Positions 8,862 to 19,885 of a DNA stretch of 64,000 nt are shown here, in pieces (the stretch's first letter is position 1; the number at the start of each line of letters is the position of its first letter). Position numbers and translations under genes: made by a program. The stretch comes from Pseudomonas anguilliseptica (GTDB lineage: Bacteria > Pseudomonadota > Gammaproteobacteria > Pseudomonadales > Pseudomonadaceae). The stretch covers positions 2,356,001 through 2,420,000 of the forward strand of contig NZ_FNSC01000001.1 of the NCBI RefSeq assembly GCF_900105355.1. Reading direction: 5' to 3'. The notes under the pieces were generated by a model. The model did not search any database, was not told where the DNA came from, and saw only the letters and a list, made by a program, of their open reading frames with translations.

Positions 8862-11279
8862 CTAGAACAGGTCGATGGGCGCCAATTCGTCGGCGGGCAG
8901 CGGGCTGCCAGGGATATACATGCCAGGTTCAAACTCGCCCATGGGGGGCGGCGAATCCTCACTCTTGAACAGCTCGAAATAAGCTTCTGGTGTATCCGGT
9001 GTGGCCGCGCGGCCGCTGTGTGGATCGATGCGCAGGGTCAGCAGACCTTCGGGCTCTGCCAGAAGATGGCTGGGCTTGTCCTTTAGAGCAGCGGCCATAT
9101 AGCTCATCCAGATTGGCAGAGCCACTGTGCCGCCATACTCGTTGCGTCCAAGGCTTTCCGGCTGGTCGAAGCCGGCCCAGACGGTGGTGATGTAGTCGGC
9201 GTTGTAACCGGAGAACCAGCTGTCTTTCGACTCGTTGGTGGTGCCGGTTTTGCCTGCCAGGTCATCACGACCCAGGGCCATGGCACGGCGGCCAGTACCG
9301 CGCTTGATTACGTCCTGGAGCATGCTGGTCATGATGTACGCGGTGCGCTCATCGATGATCTGCTCGGCCAGCACCGGCTCAGGTGGCAGGGGCTGGTCGC
9401 CGACACTGAGTTGCACGGCGCTGCTCTGCTCTGCGCGCAGGGCAATGCCGGTTGGGGGTTGTGCGGGGTTGGCGTTGAACAGCTGTTTGCCGGTGCGGTC
9501 CTCAATCCGTTCAATCAGGTAAGGCTCGGTCTTGTAGCCGCCGCTGGCGAATACACTCCAGCCTTCGGCGATTTCCATTGGTGTCAGGCTCGCCGTGCCT
9601 AGTGCCAAAGACAGATTGGGCGGCAGGTCTTTCTTTTCAAAACCAAAGCGCTCGATATAGCTCAGTGTGCCGTCGATACCGAGGTCCTGCAGCAGGCGAA
9701 TGGAAACCAGGTTGCGTGAACGGTACAAGGCCTCGCGCAGGCGGATCGGTCCGAGGAAGGTGTTGTTGTCATTCTTCGGCCGCCATACCTGCGACAGCGC
9801 ATCGTCGGCAAACACGATCGGCGCGTCATTGACCAATGTGGCGGCGGTATAGCCTTTATCCAACGCAGCACTGTAAACGAAGGGCTTGAAGCTTGAGCCC
9901 GGCTGACGTTTGGCTTGTGCGGCGCGGTTGTAGTTGCTCTGCTCAAATGAGAAACCGCCGACCAGGGCGCGAATGGCGCCGCTATTCGGATCCAGCGATA
10001 CCAGAGCGCTCTGCGCCGCGGGCAGTTGAACGAAGCGCAGGCTGCCGTCTTCCTGGCGTTGCACGCGGATCAGGTCGCCAATCTGGCTGACGTCAGCGGG
10101 TTGCTGTGGCCGTGGGCCGAGACTGTTGGTGTTCAGAAATGGCCGTGCCCATTTCATGCTGTCCCAGGCCACTGCATGCTCTTCACCGTTGCGCAGCAGG
10201 ACCATGATTCCGCTTTTTTCCACGCCAGTGACAATGGCTGGTTCCAAGCCGCCGAGAGCGGTTTGCTTGCTCAGTTCGGCTTGCCAGTTTTCCTTGGTCA
10301 TACCTGGTAGGCGGCTTTCCGGGCCGCGATAGCCGTGGCGCTGATCGTAGGTAATCAGGCCTTCGCGTACGGCAGTGTTGGCCGCCAGCTGCAGGTCGCT
10401 GGGCACTGTGGTGGTGACGTTAAAGCCTTCGGTGTACGCCTCGCTGCCATAGCGCCCAACCATCTCGGCGCGCGCCATCTCAGCAATATAGGGAGCTACC
10501 AGTTCAGGCGTTGGAACGTGGTAACTGACGTTGATCGGCTCGGCCAGGGCTTCTTCATAACGCTGCTGGTCGATACGGCCAAGGCTGTGCATGCGCCCGA
10601 GAATCCAGTCGCGGCGTTCCAGAGCGCGGGTCGGGTTGACCAGCGGGTTGAAGCGCGAAGGCGCTTTCGGCAGGCCGGCAATCATCGCCATTTGCGAAAG
10701 GCTGACGTCACGAATGGATTTGCCGTAATAAACCTGCGCGGCCGCTTCAATACCGTAAGCGCGATTTCCGAGGTAAATCTTGTTCACATAAAGTTCAAGA
10801 ATCTCGTTCTTACTGAGCTCCCGTTCAATTTGCAGAGCCAGAAGTATCTCGTTGATCTTGCGCGAGAAACTTCTCTCGCTGGTAAGGAAGAAGTTCTTCG
10901 CGACCTGCATGGTAATGGTGCTGCCGCCCGTTTGAATCTGCCCGCTTTTCAAGATTTGCGTTGCAGCGCGCATCAGGCTGGTAAGGTCGACGCCATAATG
11001 ATTGGCAAAATTGTCGTCCTCAGCTGCCAGCAAGGCGCTGATGAAGTCTTGGGGGATGTCCGCGAAGGCGATTGGCGAGCGGCGCATTTCACCGAATTCG
11101 GCAATCAGCTTGGCGTCGCTACTGTAAACACGCAGAGGAATCTGCAGTTGAATACTGCGCAAAGATTCGACGGATGGGAGGCTGGGGCTAAGATAGAGGA
11201 AGGCCCCGCTGAAACTGAGTACCAGGCCACAAAAAGCGGTGAGGCCAGACCAGCAGAAAAAACGCAAAAGACGCATCAA
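8862..11279 (-). CDS. ponA: Penicillin-binding protein 1A (class A, bifunctional)
   Basis: A bifunctional peptidoglycan synthase: glycosyltransferase plus DD-transpeptidase, anchored by one N-terminal membrane helix (about residues 7-30). The 805-residue product shows the GT51 motifs (AAEDDNFANHYGVD, GGSTITMQVAKN, LELYVNKIYLG, MIAGLPKAPS) and the transpeptidase triads: SxxK in QPGSSFKPFVY, SxN in YRSRNLVSI, and KTG in LAGKTGTTN. An OB-like ODP insertion lies between the two domains. It is divergent from pilM, the arrangement known in Pseudomonas. The protein ends in PIDLF. Confidence 0.96.
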   Translation of the reverse strand: MMRLLRFFCWSGLTAFCGLVLSFSGAFLYLSPSLPSVESLRSIQLQIPLRVYSSDAKLIAEFGEMRRSPIAFADIPQDFISALLAAEDDNFANHYGVDLTSLMRAATQILKSGQIQTGGSTITMQVAKNFFLTSERSFSRKINEILLALQIERELSKNEILELYVNKIYLGNRAYGIEAAAQVYYGKSIRDVSLSQMAMIAGLPKAPSRFNPLVNPTRALERRDWILGRMHSLGRIDQQRYEEALAEPINVSYHVPTPELVAPYIAEMARAEMVGRYGSEAYTEGFNVTTTVPSDLQLAANTAVREGLITYDQRHGYRGPESRLPGMTKENWQAELSKQTALGGLEPAIVTGVEKSGIMVLLRNGEEHAVAWDSMKWARPFLNTNSLGPRPQQPADVSQIGDLIRVQRQEDGSLRFVQLPAAQSALVSLDPNSGAIRALVGGFSFEQSNYNRAAQAKRQPGSSFKPFVYSAALDKGYTAATLVNDAPIVFADDALSQVWRPKNDNNTFLGPIRLREALYRSRNLVSIRLLQDLGIDGTLSYIERFGFEKKDLPPNLSLALGTASLTPMEIAEGWSVFASGGYKTEPYLIERIEDRTGKQLFNANPAQPPTGIALRAEQSSAVQLSVGDQPLPPEPVLAEQIIDERTAYIMTSMLQDVIKRGTGRRAMALGRDDLAGKTGTTNESKDSWFSGYNADYITTVWAGFDQPESLGRNEYGGTVALPIWMSYMAAALKDKPSHLLAEPEGLLTLRIDPHSGRAATPDTPEAYFELFKSEDSPPPMGEFEPGMYIPGSPLPADELAPIDLF

Positions 11280-11434
11280 GATTTTTGGATTTCCAGATAT
11301 AAAGAACGAGTTAAGCGGGACACAAGGTTAAAAGAGAAAAACTGATCACATTATAAGCGGTTTTTTTGCTGGGTAGCCATTTGCGCTTCTGTCAAGACTG
11401 TTATTTAATGTGAAAAAACATAAATAGTCCGTAA

Positions 11435-12525
<1,091 letters not shown>

Positions 12526-12526
<1 letters not shown>

Positions 12527-13098
12527 TGGCGCGGATTAACCTTCTACCCTGGCGCGAGCAGCTGCGCGAAGAGCGCAAGCAGCGATTTTTAGTAACGCTT
12601 GCGGGGGTTTTTGTTGTTGCTGCAGGCGCTGTATTTCTCGGGGATCAGTATCTCAATGGTGCAATTGAGCAGCAGGATGCCCGGAATGAGTTCGTCCGTA
12701 AGGAAATTGCTGTTCTGGATGCTCGGATTAAAGAAATCAGTGAATTGAAAACCCGTCGCCAACAACTTCTTGAACGGATGAAAATTATTCAGGATTTGCA
12801 AGGTAACCGGCCGGTCATTGGTCGTGTCTTTGATCAGTTAGTTAGAACATTGCCTGATGGTGTTTATTTTACTGGCGTAAAAATGACCGCAAAAAATATC
12901 GCTATTGTTGGCGCTGCTGAGTCGAACAATCGTGTTTCGAACCTGATGCGGAATTTAGACGCATCGGAATGGCTGACTGCGCCAAATCTTACTGAGGTTA
13001 AGTCTGTGACGGCGGGTGCGGTTGATCAGGCTAATGTGTTTCAGCTAAGTGTGCAGCAGACACAGCCGGTGCTTGCGGTAGAGGGGGCTAAGCAATGA
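12526..13098 (+). CDS. pilN: Type IV pilus assembly protein PilN
   Basis: An inner-membrane protein linking PilM to PilO. The short cytoplasmic N-terminus carries the PilM-binding motif INLLPWRE (residues 4-11). One membrane helix spans about residues 22-40, and a periplasmic coiled-coil/ferredoxin-like domain follows; total 190 residues. The start overlaps the pilM stop as TAATG. From this gene to pilQ the DNA becomes much richer in A and T than the rest of the window. Confidence 0.96.
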
Positions 13099-13718
13099 GT
13101 CTTAATGATTCTTTAGAAAGCCTGAGGCAAATTGATTTAAATGATCTTGATTTTAATAATGTTGGTTCTTGGCCGGCAGCGGTAAAGTTTATTTCGGGTG
13201 TTTTGCTGCTGCTTGCAGTTGTTGCATTGGGTTACAATTTTCACCTTAAGGATCTGCAGATTCAGTTAGATGGGAAAAAGGCTGAAGAAATTGCCCTAAA
13301 AGAACAGTTTTCAAGTAAGGCTTTTCAGGCTGCAAACCTTGATGCCTACAAAGATCAAATGCAAGAAATGGAGGTTTCATTTGGCGCGCTTTTGAAGCAG
13401 CTACCAAGTGATACTGAAGTCCCTGGGCTGCTGGAGGACATAACGAGGACGGGGCTTGGTAGTGGCTTGGAGTTTGAAGGGATTAAGTTGTTGCCTGAGG
13501 CTGCTCAGCAGTTTTATATAGAGCTGCCTATTCAAATAACTGTTGTGGGGGCATACCATGATTTGGCTACCTTTGTCAGTGGTGTTGCAAGCCTTCCACG
13601 AATTGTTACGTTACATGACTTTGATCTTGTGCCGGCTAGTGCTGATGGTTCGTCTAAGTTGCGCATGAGCATATTGGCCAAAACTTATCGTTACAATGAT
13701 AAGGGGGGCGCACAATGA
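13095..13718 (+). CDS. pilO: Type IV pilus assembly protein PilO
   Basis: Inner-membrane partner of PilN. The 207-residue product has one membrane helix (FISGVLLLLAVVALGY, about residues 33-50), a periplasmic coiled coil and a ferredoxin-like domain (PIQITVVGAYHDLATFV is the conserved part). It overlaps pilN and pilP by ATGA-type junctions, so translation is coupled. PilN, PilO and PilP together bridge the inner membrane to the PilQ secretin. Confidence 0.96.
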   Translation: MSLNDSLESLRQIDLNDLDFNNVGSWPAAVKFISGVLLLLAVVALGYNFHLKDLQIQLDGKKAEEIALKEQFSSKAFQAANLDAYKDQMQEMEVSFGALLKQLPSDTEVPGLLEDITRTGLGSGLEFEGIKLLPEAAQQFYIELPIQITVVGAYHDLATFVSGVASLPRIVTLHDFDLVPASADGSSKLRMSILAKTYRYNDKGGAQ

Positions 13719-14235
13719 TGTTCTTCAGGTCTGTACTTGTGCTTTCAATTTTGGCTGTCTCCGGGTGCGGCGGTGGTGATTTTTCAGATATCCAAACGTA
13801 TATGGATGAGGTGCGTGCGCGTCCTAAAGGTGAAGTTGAACCGTTGCCAAAATTTCAACCTTATGAAAGCTTTGCGTATAGCGCTGCTGCGTTGAGAAGT
13901 CCATTTCAACCTCCAGTCAAGTTGGAGATGGTGGATCGGCAGAAAGGTTCTAAAGACATAAAGCCCGATGAAACACGCACTAAGCAATTTCTTGAAGGTT
14001 TCAATATAGAAGCCTTTGTAATGGTCGGCACCTTGGCTAATGATGCTGGCACTTTTGCGTTGGTGAGTGGTGCTGGGGGGTTCATCGGGTTCGGGTGGGT
14101 GATTATCTCGGCCGAAACCATGGGCGAATACTTGCTATAGATGAATCTAAAATTGATGTAATCGAAATCGTTCCGGATGGTGAGGGCGGTTGGTTAGAAC
14201 GGCCGCGTAGCCTGTCTCTAAAGGAGCGCTCTTAA
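13715..14235 (+). pseudogene. pilP: Type IV pilus lipoprotein PilP, apparent -1 frameshift
   Basis: An inner-membrane lipoprotein joining PilN/PilO to the PilQ N-domains. Signal peptide and lipobox (VSGCGG) are present. Frame 1 runs normally to FALVSGAGG, then meets a run of six G at 14075-14080, becomes nonsense and stops at 14140. The conserved C-terminus (HRVRVGDYLGRNHG, then IDVIEIVPDGEGGWLERPRS and KERS) continues in another frame from base 14080 to a TAA at 14233-14235. One extra G would restore a protein of about 173 residues, the family length. The lost part is the HR domain that contacts PilQ. It may be a real mutation, a phase-variable tract or a consensus error. Confidence 0.88.
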
Positions 14236-14245
14236 CTAGGGCGGA

Positions 14246-16375
14246 ATGAATATGAAAAAGAATAACCGATCTGCTCAGTGGAATATGATTATGAACATAT
14301 CCCCTTCTTTTATTGGTCTCCCTCTTCTTGCCGCGCTTCTTTCTCCGTCGTTGATGGCTGCTGATTTAATGGCGCTTGATGTTGCGGCTTTGCCGGGGGA
14401 TCGCGTTGAGTTGAAGTTGACTTTTGATGAGCCTGTGCTTGCCCCTCGTGGTTATACAATCGAGCAGCCTGCACGTATTGCGCTTGACTTGCCTGGTGTT
14501 TCGAGCAAGTTAGGTGTGAAAAATAAAGAGCTCGGTGTTGGTAGCGCTCGTAGTGTCACCGTGGTTGAGGCGAAAGATCGTACTCGGCTTGTAATTAACC
14601 TATCGAGTCTTTCTCCGTACCACGCTCGCGCAGAGGGCAACAGTCTCTTTGTTGTGGTGGGCGAGAGCTCTAAAATTCAGGCTGCGGCGACCGGTTCTGC
14701 TGCTAAGCCCGTTGTTTCCGCGAAGAAATACTCTCCACAAGTGAGGGGAATTAACAATATAGATTTTCAGCGTGGCGAGCAGGGCGAGGGGAATGTGGTT
14801 ATAACCTTGTCTGATGCGTCCATAAGTCCTGATATACAAGATCAAGGTGGTAAAATTCGCTTAGATTTTGCCAAGACACAGTTGCCGGAGTCTCTTCGTG
14901 TGAAGCTTGACGTGAGGGACTTTGCTACTCCAGTACATTATGTAAGTACTACTAGTACGTCTGATAAGGTTACTGTTGTCATTGAATCGTCTGGTGTTTA
15001 TGACTACTTGGCATACCAGACGGATAATAAGTTAACTTTAAGTGTTAAGCCGTTGACTCAGTCTGAGGCTGAGAAGCGTAAAGCCGACAGCTTTGCTTAT
15101 GCCGGTGAGAAACTTTCCCTTAACTTTCAAGATGTCGATGTTCGATCAGTTTTGCAGTTAATTGCGGATTTCACCGACTTGAACTTGGTTGCTAGTGATA
15201 CTGTTACTGGAAATATTACACTTCGGTTGCAGAATGTTCCGTGGGATCAGGCTTTGGATCTTGTCCTAAAAACGAAAGGTTTAGATAAGCGGAAAATAGG
15301 TAACGTGCTTCTTGTAGCTCCTGCGGATGAAATAGCTGCGCGTGAGAGGCAGGAGCTTGAATCGCAAAAGCAAATTGCTGAGCTGGCGCCTTTGCGTCGT
15401 GAGCTGATTCAGGTGAATTATGCCAAGGCATCCGATATGGCAAAGCTTTTTCAGTCCGTAACAAGTGCAGATGGCACTGCGGATGATCGCGGATCCATAA
15501 CGGTTGATGATAGAACTAACAGCATTATTGCCTATCAAACACAAGCCCGTTTAGATGAGCTCCGTCGTATAGTTTCCCAGTTGGATGTCGCTGTTCGTCA
15601 GGTAATGATTGAGGCAAGAATTGTTGAGGCGAACGTTGATTACGATAAGGCCCTTGGTGTTAATTGGCGTGGTGCGCGCGTAGGTAACAGTAATTTTGTG
15701 GTTGGCGGTAGTGGTGGTAATCGCGTTGGTGCTCCTGGCTATGGTCAGAACCCAGGCGTTCAGAATCCTGCGCCATCTCTTGGTAATTTTGTGGACCTTG
15801 GCGTTGAAGGTGCTAGTTCTGGGATTGGCATTGGCTTTATAACAGATAATACTATTTTGGATCTTGAGCTCTCTGCCATGGAAAAAACTGGTAACGGTGA
15901 AATCGTCTCTCAGCCTAAAGTGGTGACTTCTGACAAGGAAACGGCCAAGATTCTAAAAGGCTCAGAGATTCCTTATCAAGAGGCTAGTTCTAGTGGCGCC
16001 AGTACTACATCTTTCAAAGAGGCAGCGCTTTCACTGGAGGTTACGCCTCAGATTACGCCTGACAATCGTATAATTATGGAAGTAAAAGTAACAAAAGATG
16101 CGCCTAATTTTGATCGGGCGCTAAACGGAGTCCCGCCCATAGATAAGAATGAGGTGAATGCGAAGGTTTTGGTTAGTGATGGTGAGACCATTGTTATTGG
16201 TGGTGTTTTCTCTAATACGCAGGCAAAGTCTGTAGATAAAGTTCCTTTCTTGGGTGAGTTGCCTTATTTGGGCAGGTTGTTCAGGCGCGATACTGTTAAA
16301 GAGCAAAAGTCTGAACTACTTGTTTTCCTGACGCCGCGCATCATGAACAATCAAGCCGTTGCGGTGAGTCGTTGA
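14246..16375 (+). CDS. pilQ: Type IV pilus secretin PilQ
   Basis: Outer-membrane secretin through which the pilus exits. The 709-residue product has a signal peptide ending near SLMAAD, two AMIN domains that bind peptidoglycan ([19 protein letters not shown]), N0/N1 domains ([35 protein letters not shown]), and the secretin core (SALEKTG-like [43 protein letters not shown]). ATG 14246 gives an unusually long, polar leader; ATG 14285 or 14291 would give a more usual signal peptide. Strongly AT-rich compared with gltB. Confidence 0.96.
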   Translation: MNMKKNNRSAQWNMIMNISPSFIGLPLLAALLSPSLMAADLMALDVAALPGDRVELKLTFDEPVLAPRGYTIEQPARIALDLPGVSSKLGVKNKELGVGSARSVTVVEAKDRTRLVINLSSLSPYHARAEGNSLFVVVGESSKIQAAATGSAAKPVVSAKKYSPQVRGINNIDFQRGEQGEGNVVITLSDASISPDIQDQGGKIRLDFAKTQLPESLRVKLDVRDFATPVHYVSTTSTSDKVTVVIESSGVYDYLAYQTDNKLTLSVKPLTQSEAEKRKADSFAYAGEKLSLNFQDVDVRSVLQLIADFTDLNLVASDTVTGNITLRLQNVPWDQALDLVLKTKGLDKRKIGNVLLVAPADEIAARERQELESQKQIAELAPLRRELIQVNYAKASDMAKLFQSVTSADGTADDRGSITVDDRTNSIIAYQTQARLDELRRIVSQLDVAVRQVMIEARIVEANVDYDKALGVNWRGARVGNSNFVVGGSGGNRVGAPGYGQNPGVQNPAPSLGNFVDLGVEGASSGIGIGFITDNTILDLELSAMEKTGNGEIVSQPKVVTSDKETAKILKGSEIPYQEASSSGASTTSFKEAALSLEVTPQITPDNRIIMEVKVTKDAPNFDRALNGVPPIDKNEVNAKVLVSDGETIVIGGVFSNTQAKSVDKVPFLGELPYLGRLFRRDTVKEQKSELLVFLTPRIMNNQAVAVSR

Positions 16376-16379
16376 TTCA

Positions 16380-16898
16380 GTGCGGAACTTGATCCTTGTA
16401 GGTCCGATGGGCGCTGGTAAAAGCACCATCGGACGCTTGCTTGCTAAAGAGTTACGGTTGCCGTTCAAAGACTCTGATAAAGAGATTGAGCAGCGCACGG
16501 GCGCGGATATTCCCTGGATCTTTGATGTTGAAGGCGAGCAGGGTTTTCGTGAGCGCGAGCAGGCGGTAATTGCAGAGCTTTGTGATGTTGACGGTATGGT
16601 CTTGGCAACCGGTGGTGGGGCGGTAATGCGCGCCGAAAATCGTGTTGCGCTAAGGCGTGGCGGTCATGTGGTCTACTTACATGCTTCTGTGGAGCAGCAG
16701 GTGGATCGCACTTCGCGTGATCGCAATCGACCGCTGTTGCGTTCGGCGGATCCGGGTAAGGTTCTAGCTGAGTTATTGGCGGTTCGTGATCCGCTTTACC
16801 GTGAAATCGCCGACGTTGTGGTTGAAACCGACGAGCGTCCGCCTCGTCTGGTTGTGCAAGAGATTCTTGAGCGTCTTGAGGCGCTTTCTCCCCGTTAA
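16380..16898 (+). CDS. aroK: Shikimate kinase I
   Basis: Phosphorylates shikimate at O3 with ATP (fifth step of the chorismate pathway). The 172-residue protein has P-loop GPMGAGKST (residues 8-16), shikimate contacts in [13 protein letters not shown] and ATGGGAV, and the lid arginines in RNRPLL. The GTG start lies 4 bp after the pilQ stop, so it is probably translated by coupling. Chorismate from this pathway feeds phenylalanine and tyrosine, the substrates expected for the ammonia-lyase of the pigment locus. Confidence 0.96.
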   Translation: MRNLILVGPMGAGKSTIGRLLAKELRLPFKDSDKEIEQRTGADIPWIFDVEGEQGFREREQAVIAELCDVDGMVLATGGGAVMRAENRVALRRGGHVVYLHASVEQQVDRTSRDRNRPLLRSADPGKVLAELLAVRDPLYREIADVVVETDERPPRLVVQEILERLEALSPR

Positions 16899-16949
16899 AG
16901 CGCAGGCTGAACTGCGCTATCCTAGGCCCCTTTGTAACCTGGGGGCTTT

Positions 16950-18053
16950 ATGCAGACTCTAAATGTCGATCTTGGTGAACGCAGCTACCCGATCTATATC
17001 GGTGCCGAGCTGTTGGCTCGTGCGGATTTGTTGGCTACCCATATAGTGGGCCGGCAAGTCGCGATAGTGACCAACGAGACAGTTGCCCCCCTTTATCTTG
17101 CTGCGCTTGAGCGTTCGCTCGCGGGTTATTCCATTACCTCCGTAGTTTTGCCCGATGGTGAGAGTTATAAAACCTGGGAAACCCTGCAGCTGGTTTTTGA
17201 TGGGTTGCTGGGTGCGCGGCATGATCGGCGCACGACTGTCATCGCTTTGGGTGGCGGTGTAATTGGTGATATGGCGGGGTTTGCCGCGTCGTGTTACCAG
17301 CGCGGTGTGAATTTTATCCAGGTGCCAACCACGCTGTTGTCGCAGGTTGACTCATCGGTCGGCGGCAAGACCGGGATCAACCATCCGTTGGGTAAGAATA
17401 TGGTCGGTGCCTTCTACCAGCCGCAAGCCGTGTTGATCGATACCGCTACGCTGGCCACTTTGCCTGCGCGTGAGTTATCTGCTGGTTTGGCTGAGGTGAT
17501 CAAGTACGGTCTGATCTGTGACGAGCTGTTCCTGTCCTGGCTCGAAGAGAATATGCCTGCGCTGCGTGCGCTTGATCAGGCTGCATTGACGACGGCAATT
17601 GCCCGCTCCTGTGCGGCCAAGGCTCGGGTGGTGGCGGCGGATGAGCGTGAGTCTGGCGTGCGGGCAACCCTGAACCTGGGTCATACCTTTGGCCATGCCA
17701 TCGAAACGCACATGGGCTACGGTGTTTGGCTGCATGGCGAGGCTGTTGCAGCCGGTACGGTGATGGCGCTGGATATGTCTGAGCGGTTGGGCTGGATTAG
17801 CGCGGCCGAGCGTGAGCGTGCCGTTAGGTTGTTTATTGCTGCGGGCTTACCGGTTGCTCCACCTGAGGAAATGACACCTGAAGACTTTATGGAGCATATG
17901 GCGGTCGACAAGAAAGTGCTTGATGGCAAGCTGCGCCTTGTGTTGCTGCGCAGCTTGGGTGAGGCGGTTGTAACCGGTGATTTTCCCCGGGAAATTTTGA
18001 ATGCCGCGCTGAGCGCAGACTATGCGGTGCAGCTGGCTCAGCTTAAAAATTAA
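16950..18053 (+). CDS. aroB: 3-dehydroquinate synthase
   Basis: An NAD- and metal-dependent cyclisation of DAHP to 3-dehydroquinate (second step of the chorismate pathway). The 367-residue protein shows the NAD site [13 protein letters not shown], the substrate region [17 protein letters not shown], and the zinc ligand segment [14 protein letters not shown] 16950 is preceded by a G-rich ribosome binding site. It sits 51 bp after aroK and 10 bp before the damX-like gene; this aroK-aroB-damX order behind pilQ is widespread in gammaproteobacteria. Confidence 0.97.
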   Translation: MQTLNVDLGERSYPIYIGAELLARADLLATHIVGRQVAIVTNETVAPLYLAALERSLAGYSITSVVLPDGESYKTWETLQLVFDGLLGARHDRRTTVIALGGGVIGDMAGFAASCYQRGVNFIQVPTTLLSQVDSSVGGKTGINHPLGKNMVGAFYQPQAVLIDTATLATLPARELSAGLAEVIKYGLICDELFLSWLEENMPALRALDQAALTTAIARSCAAKARVVAADERESGVRATLNLGHTFGHAIETHMGYGVWLHGEAVAAGTVMALDMSERLGWISAAERERAVRLFIAAGLPVAPPEEMTPEDFMEHMAVDKKVLDGKLRLVLLRSLGEAVVTGDFPREILNAALSADYAVQLAQLKN

Positions 18054-18063
18054 CGAGTGTCCC

Positions 18064-19644
18064 ATGACAAGTCTGCATGCTGATGAGGCGTTTCTCGATC
18101 ATTACCACTTCACTCATGACCCCTTTGCTGCGCGGGTACCGGGGTTCAAGTTTTTTCCAGCGCAGCGTAAGCCGGTACTTGGTCAGTTGCACCATTTGGC
18201 GCGCTATAGCCAGTTGTTGCTGGTGGTCAGTGGGCCGGATGGCAGTGGTAAAACCTTGCTGCGCCAGGCGTTGGTAGCCAGTACCAATAAACAGGCAGTG
18301 CAGAGTGTTGTTGTTTCCGCCAAGGGCGCTTCGGATCCGGCGAGTATTTTGCGTCAAGTCGCGCAGGGGCTGCAGGTGCAGCGGCCAGAGTTGCCGGCCA
18401 TTCTGGCGCAGGTTGGGCAATTAGCGCTGACCGGGCAGGAAGTCTATGTGCTGGTTGATGATGCTGAGGATCTCAGTGATGCGGCGTTGAGCAGCTTGCT
18501 GAGTCTGGCGGTTGGCAGTACGGAAGGGCGTCCGCATGTTTTTCTGTTTGCTGATTCGCAGTTGCTGCCGCGTCTCGAACGTGTGGCGGCTGGCGATGAG
18601 TGCTTTCATGTCATCGAGTTGCAGCCTTATAGCGAGGATGAGACGCGCGAATATCTGGCTCAGCGTCTTGAGGGGGCGGGGCAGGCTATTGAGGTGCTGA
18701 GCGATGACCAGATTGCAGATATTCATGAGCAATCTTTCGGCTGGCCGGGCGTAATCAATCAGGTTGCGCGCGAGTCGCTGGTTGAGGCGATGTTGGCGCA
18801 GCGCGGTGCGGCGAGCCGTGGCAGTTTTTCTTTCAGTTTACCGCGCAAGCATTTGCTGGCTCTCTGTGTGGTGGCGATCGGAGTGTTGGCTGCCTGGTTT
18901 ATGCAGGGGCGAGTGGTTGAGGATGTAGGTGTGCCGGTGATTGCGCAGTTGCCACTCGGTGAAACTCCTCCGCCTGCTGTGGTTGTGGAGCCGGGCGCGC
19001 CGAGTGCTTCTGCGGTTGCACCATCGATTCAGTTTGAGGGTGCCAATCAGCCGCTCCCGCTGCCTTTGGTAGGTGAGGCGCAGCCGGTTATCCGTGAACC
19101 TTTGGCGCAGGCGGCAGGTTTGAGTGACGCGGAAAAGGCTGACGCTGCGAGTGCGTCAAGTGCTGCGGATATCGCGCCTGAGGCGGCTGTATCGACGAGT
19201 GTTCCGGTGGCGCCTATGGTGTCTGAACCAGTTAAGGTAGCACCTGTGGTTGCTCCGCCTGCTGCGCCGGTGGTCAAGCCGGTTGCGCCAGTGACGGCTG
19301 CTGTGCCGCCGACAATTAAGCCGCAAGCTCCGGTCGCTGCGGTCAAGCCCGCTGCTGGTGGTGATTGGTATGCCGCGCAGGCGGGTTCGCGTTATACCCT
19401 GCAGATCCTTGGGGCTCGGTTGGAAAGTGGTGCGCAGGCTTTTGTAAAAGCCAATGGCGCGGATTACCACTATTTCAAAAAGCAGCATCAGGGCAAGCCG
19501 CTCTATGTGGTTACCTATGGCAGCTTTGCCACGCGTGATGCGGCGCAGGCTGCCTTGCGTACCCTGCCTGCAAAAGTGCAGGCTGGTAAGCCGTGGCCGC
19601 GCAACTTTGCTGGCATTCAGCAAGAGATTGCTCAGGCGCGCTAG
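18064..19644 (+). CDS. DamX-like SPOR-domain protein with AAA ATPase domain
   Basis: The 526-residue product has an N-terminal ExeA-like AAA domain (DHYHFTHDPFA, Walker A GPDGSGKT at residues 57-64, Walker B YVLVDDAEDL), then one membrane helix (LCVVAIGVLAAWFM, about 265-280), a long Pro/Ala/Val-rich periplasmic linker, and a C-terminal SPOR domain (YTLQILGARLESGAQAF, YVVTYGSFATRDAAQAAL). SPOR domains bind denuded glycan strands at the septum. The position after aroB and the SPOR domain suggest a DamX-like division role. ATG 18064 is chosen because the longer reading overlaps aroB. No good terminator follows. Confidence 0.88.
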   Translation: MTSLHADEAFLDHYHFTHDPFAARVPGFKFFPAQRKPVLGQLHHLARYSQLLLVVSGPDGSGKTLLRQALVASTNKQAVQSVVVSAKGASDPASILRQVAQGLQVQRPELPAILAQVGQLALTGQEVYVLVDDAEDLSDAALSSLLSLAVGSTEGRPHVFLFADSQLLPRLERVAAGDECFHVIELQPYSEDETREYLAQRLEGAGQAIEVLSDDQIADIHEQSFGWPGVINQVARESLVEAMLAQRGAASRGSFSFSLPRKHLLALCVVAIGVLAAWFMQGRVVEDVGVPVIAQLPLGETPPPAVVVEPGAPSASAVAPSIQFEGANQPLPLPLVGEAQPVIREPLAQAAGLSDAEKADAASASSAADIAPEAAVSTSVPVAPMVSEPVKVAPVVAPPAAPVVKPVAPVTAAVPPTIKPQAPVAAVKPAAGGDWYAAQAGSRYTLQILGARLESGAQAFVKANGADYHYFKKQHQGKPLYVVTYGSFATRDAAQAALRTLPAKVQAGKPWPRNFAGIQQEIAQAR

Positions 19645-19737
19645 CTGATTCCCTTCAGCGCTTGCGCTGACCGGTCGGTCGCTACCACGACCTCCCGGTC
19701 TTATCCTTCGTTTTAGCGACATATTTTTTCAAGGCTT

Positions 19738-19778
19738 CGTCACTAAGATTTGTGACGGCCTAGGTGGGTATGTACAAT
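19738..19778 (+). promoter_or_regulatory. gltB promoter with overlapping inverted repeat
   Basis: TTGTGA at 19750-19755 and TACAAT at 19773-19778 are 17 bp apart, a strong match to a sigma70 promoter. A perfect 6-bp inverted repeat (CGTCAC, 8-base gap, GTGACG) at 19738-19757 covers the -35 box and could be an operator. The leader to the gltB ATG is about 100 bases. Confidence 0.55.
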
Positions 19779-19885
19779 GACTGCCCTTTCGCCTGCGCAA
19801 AGCTGGGGGTTTAGTCCTGCGCGCATGGTAAGTGGTTGAATTAGAAAGTAATTGCCTTGTGATAGGCCGTCTGGTGAGAGTCCCT

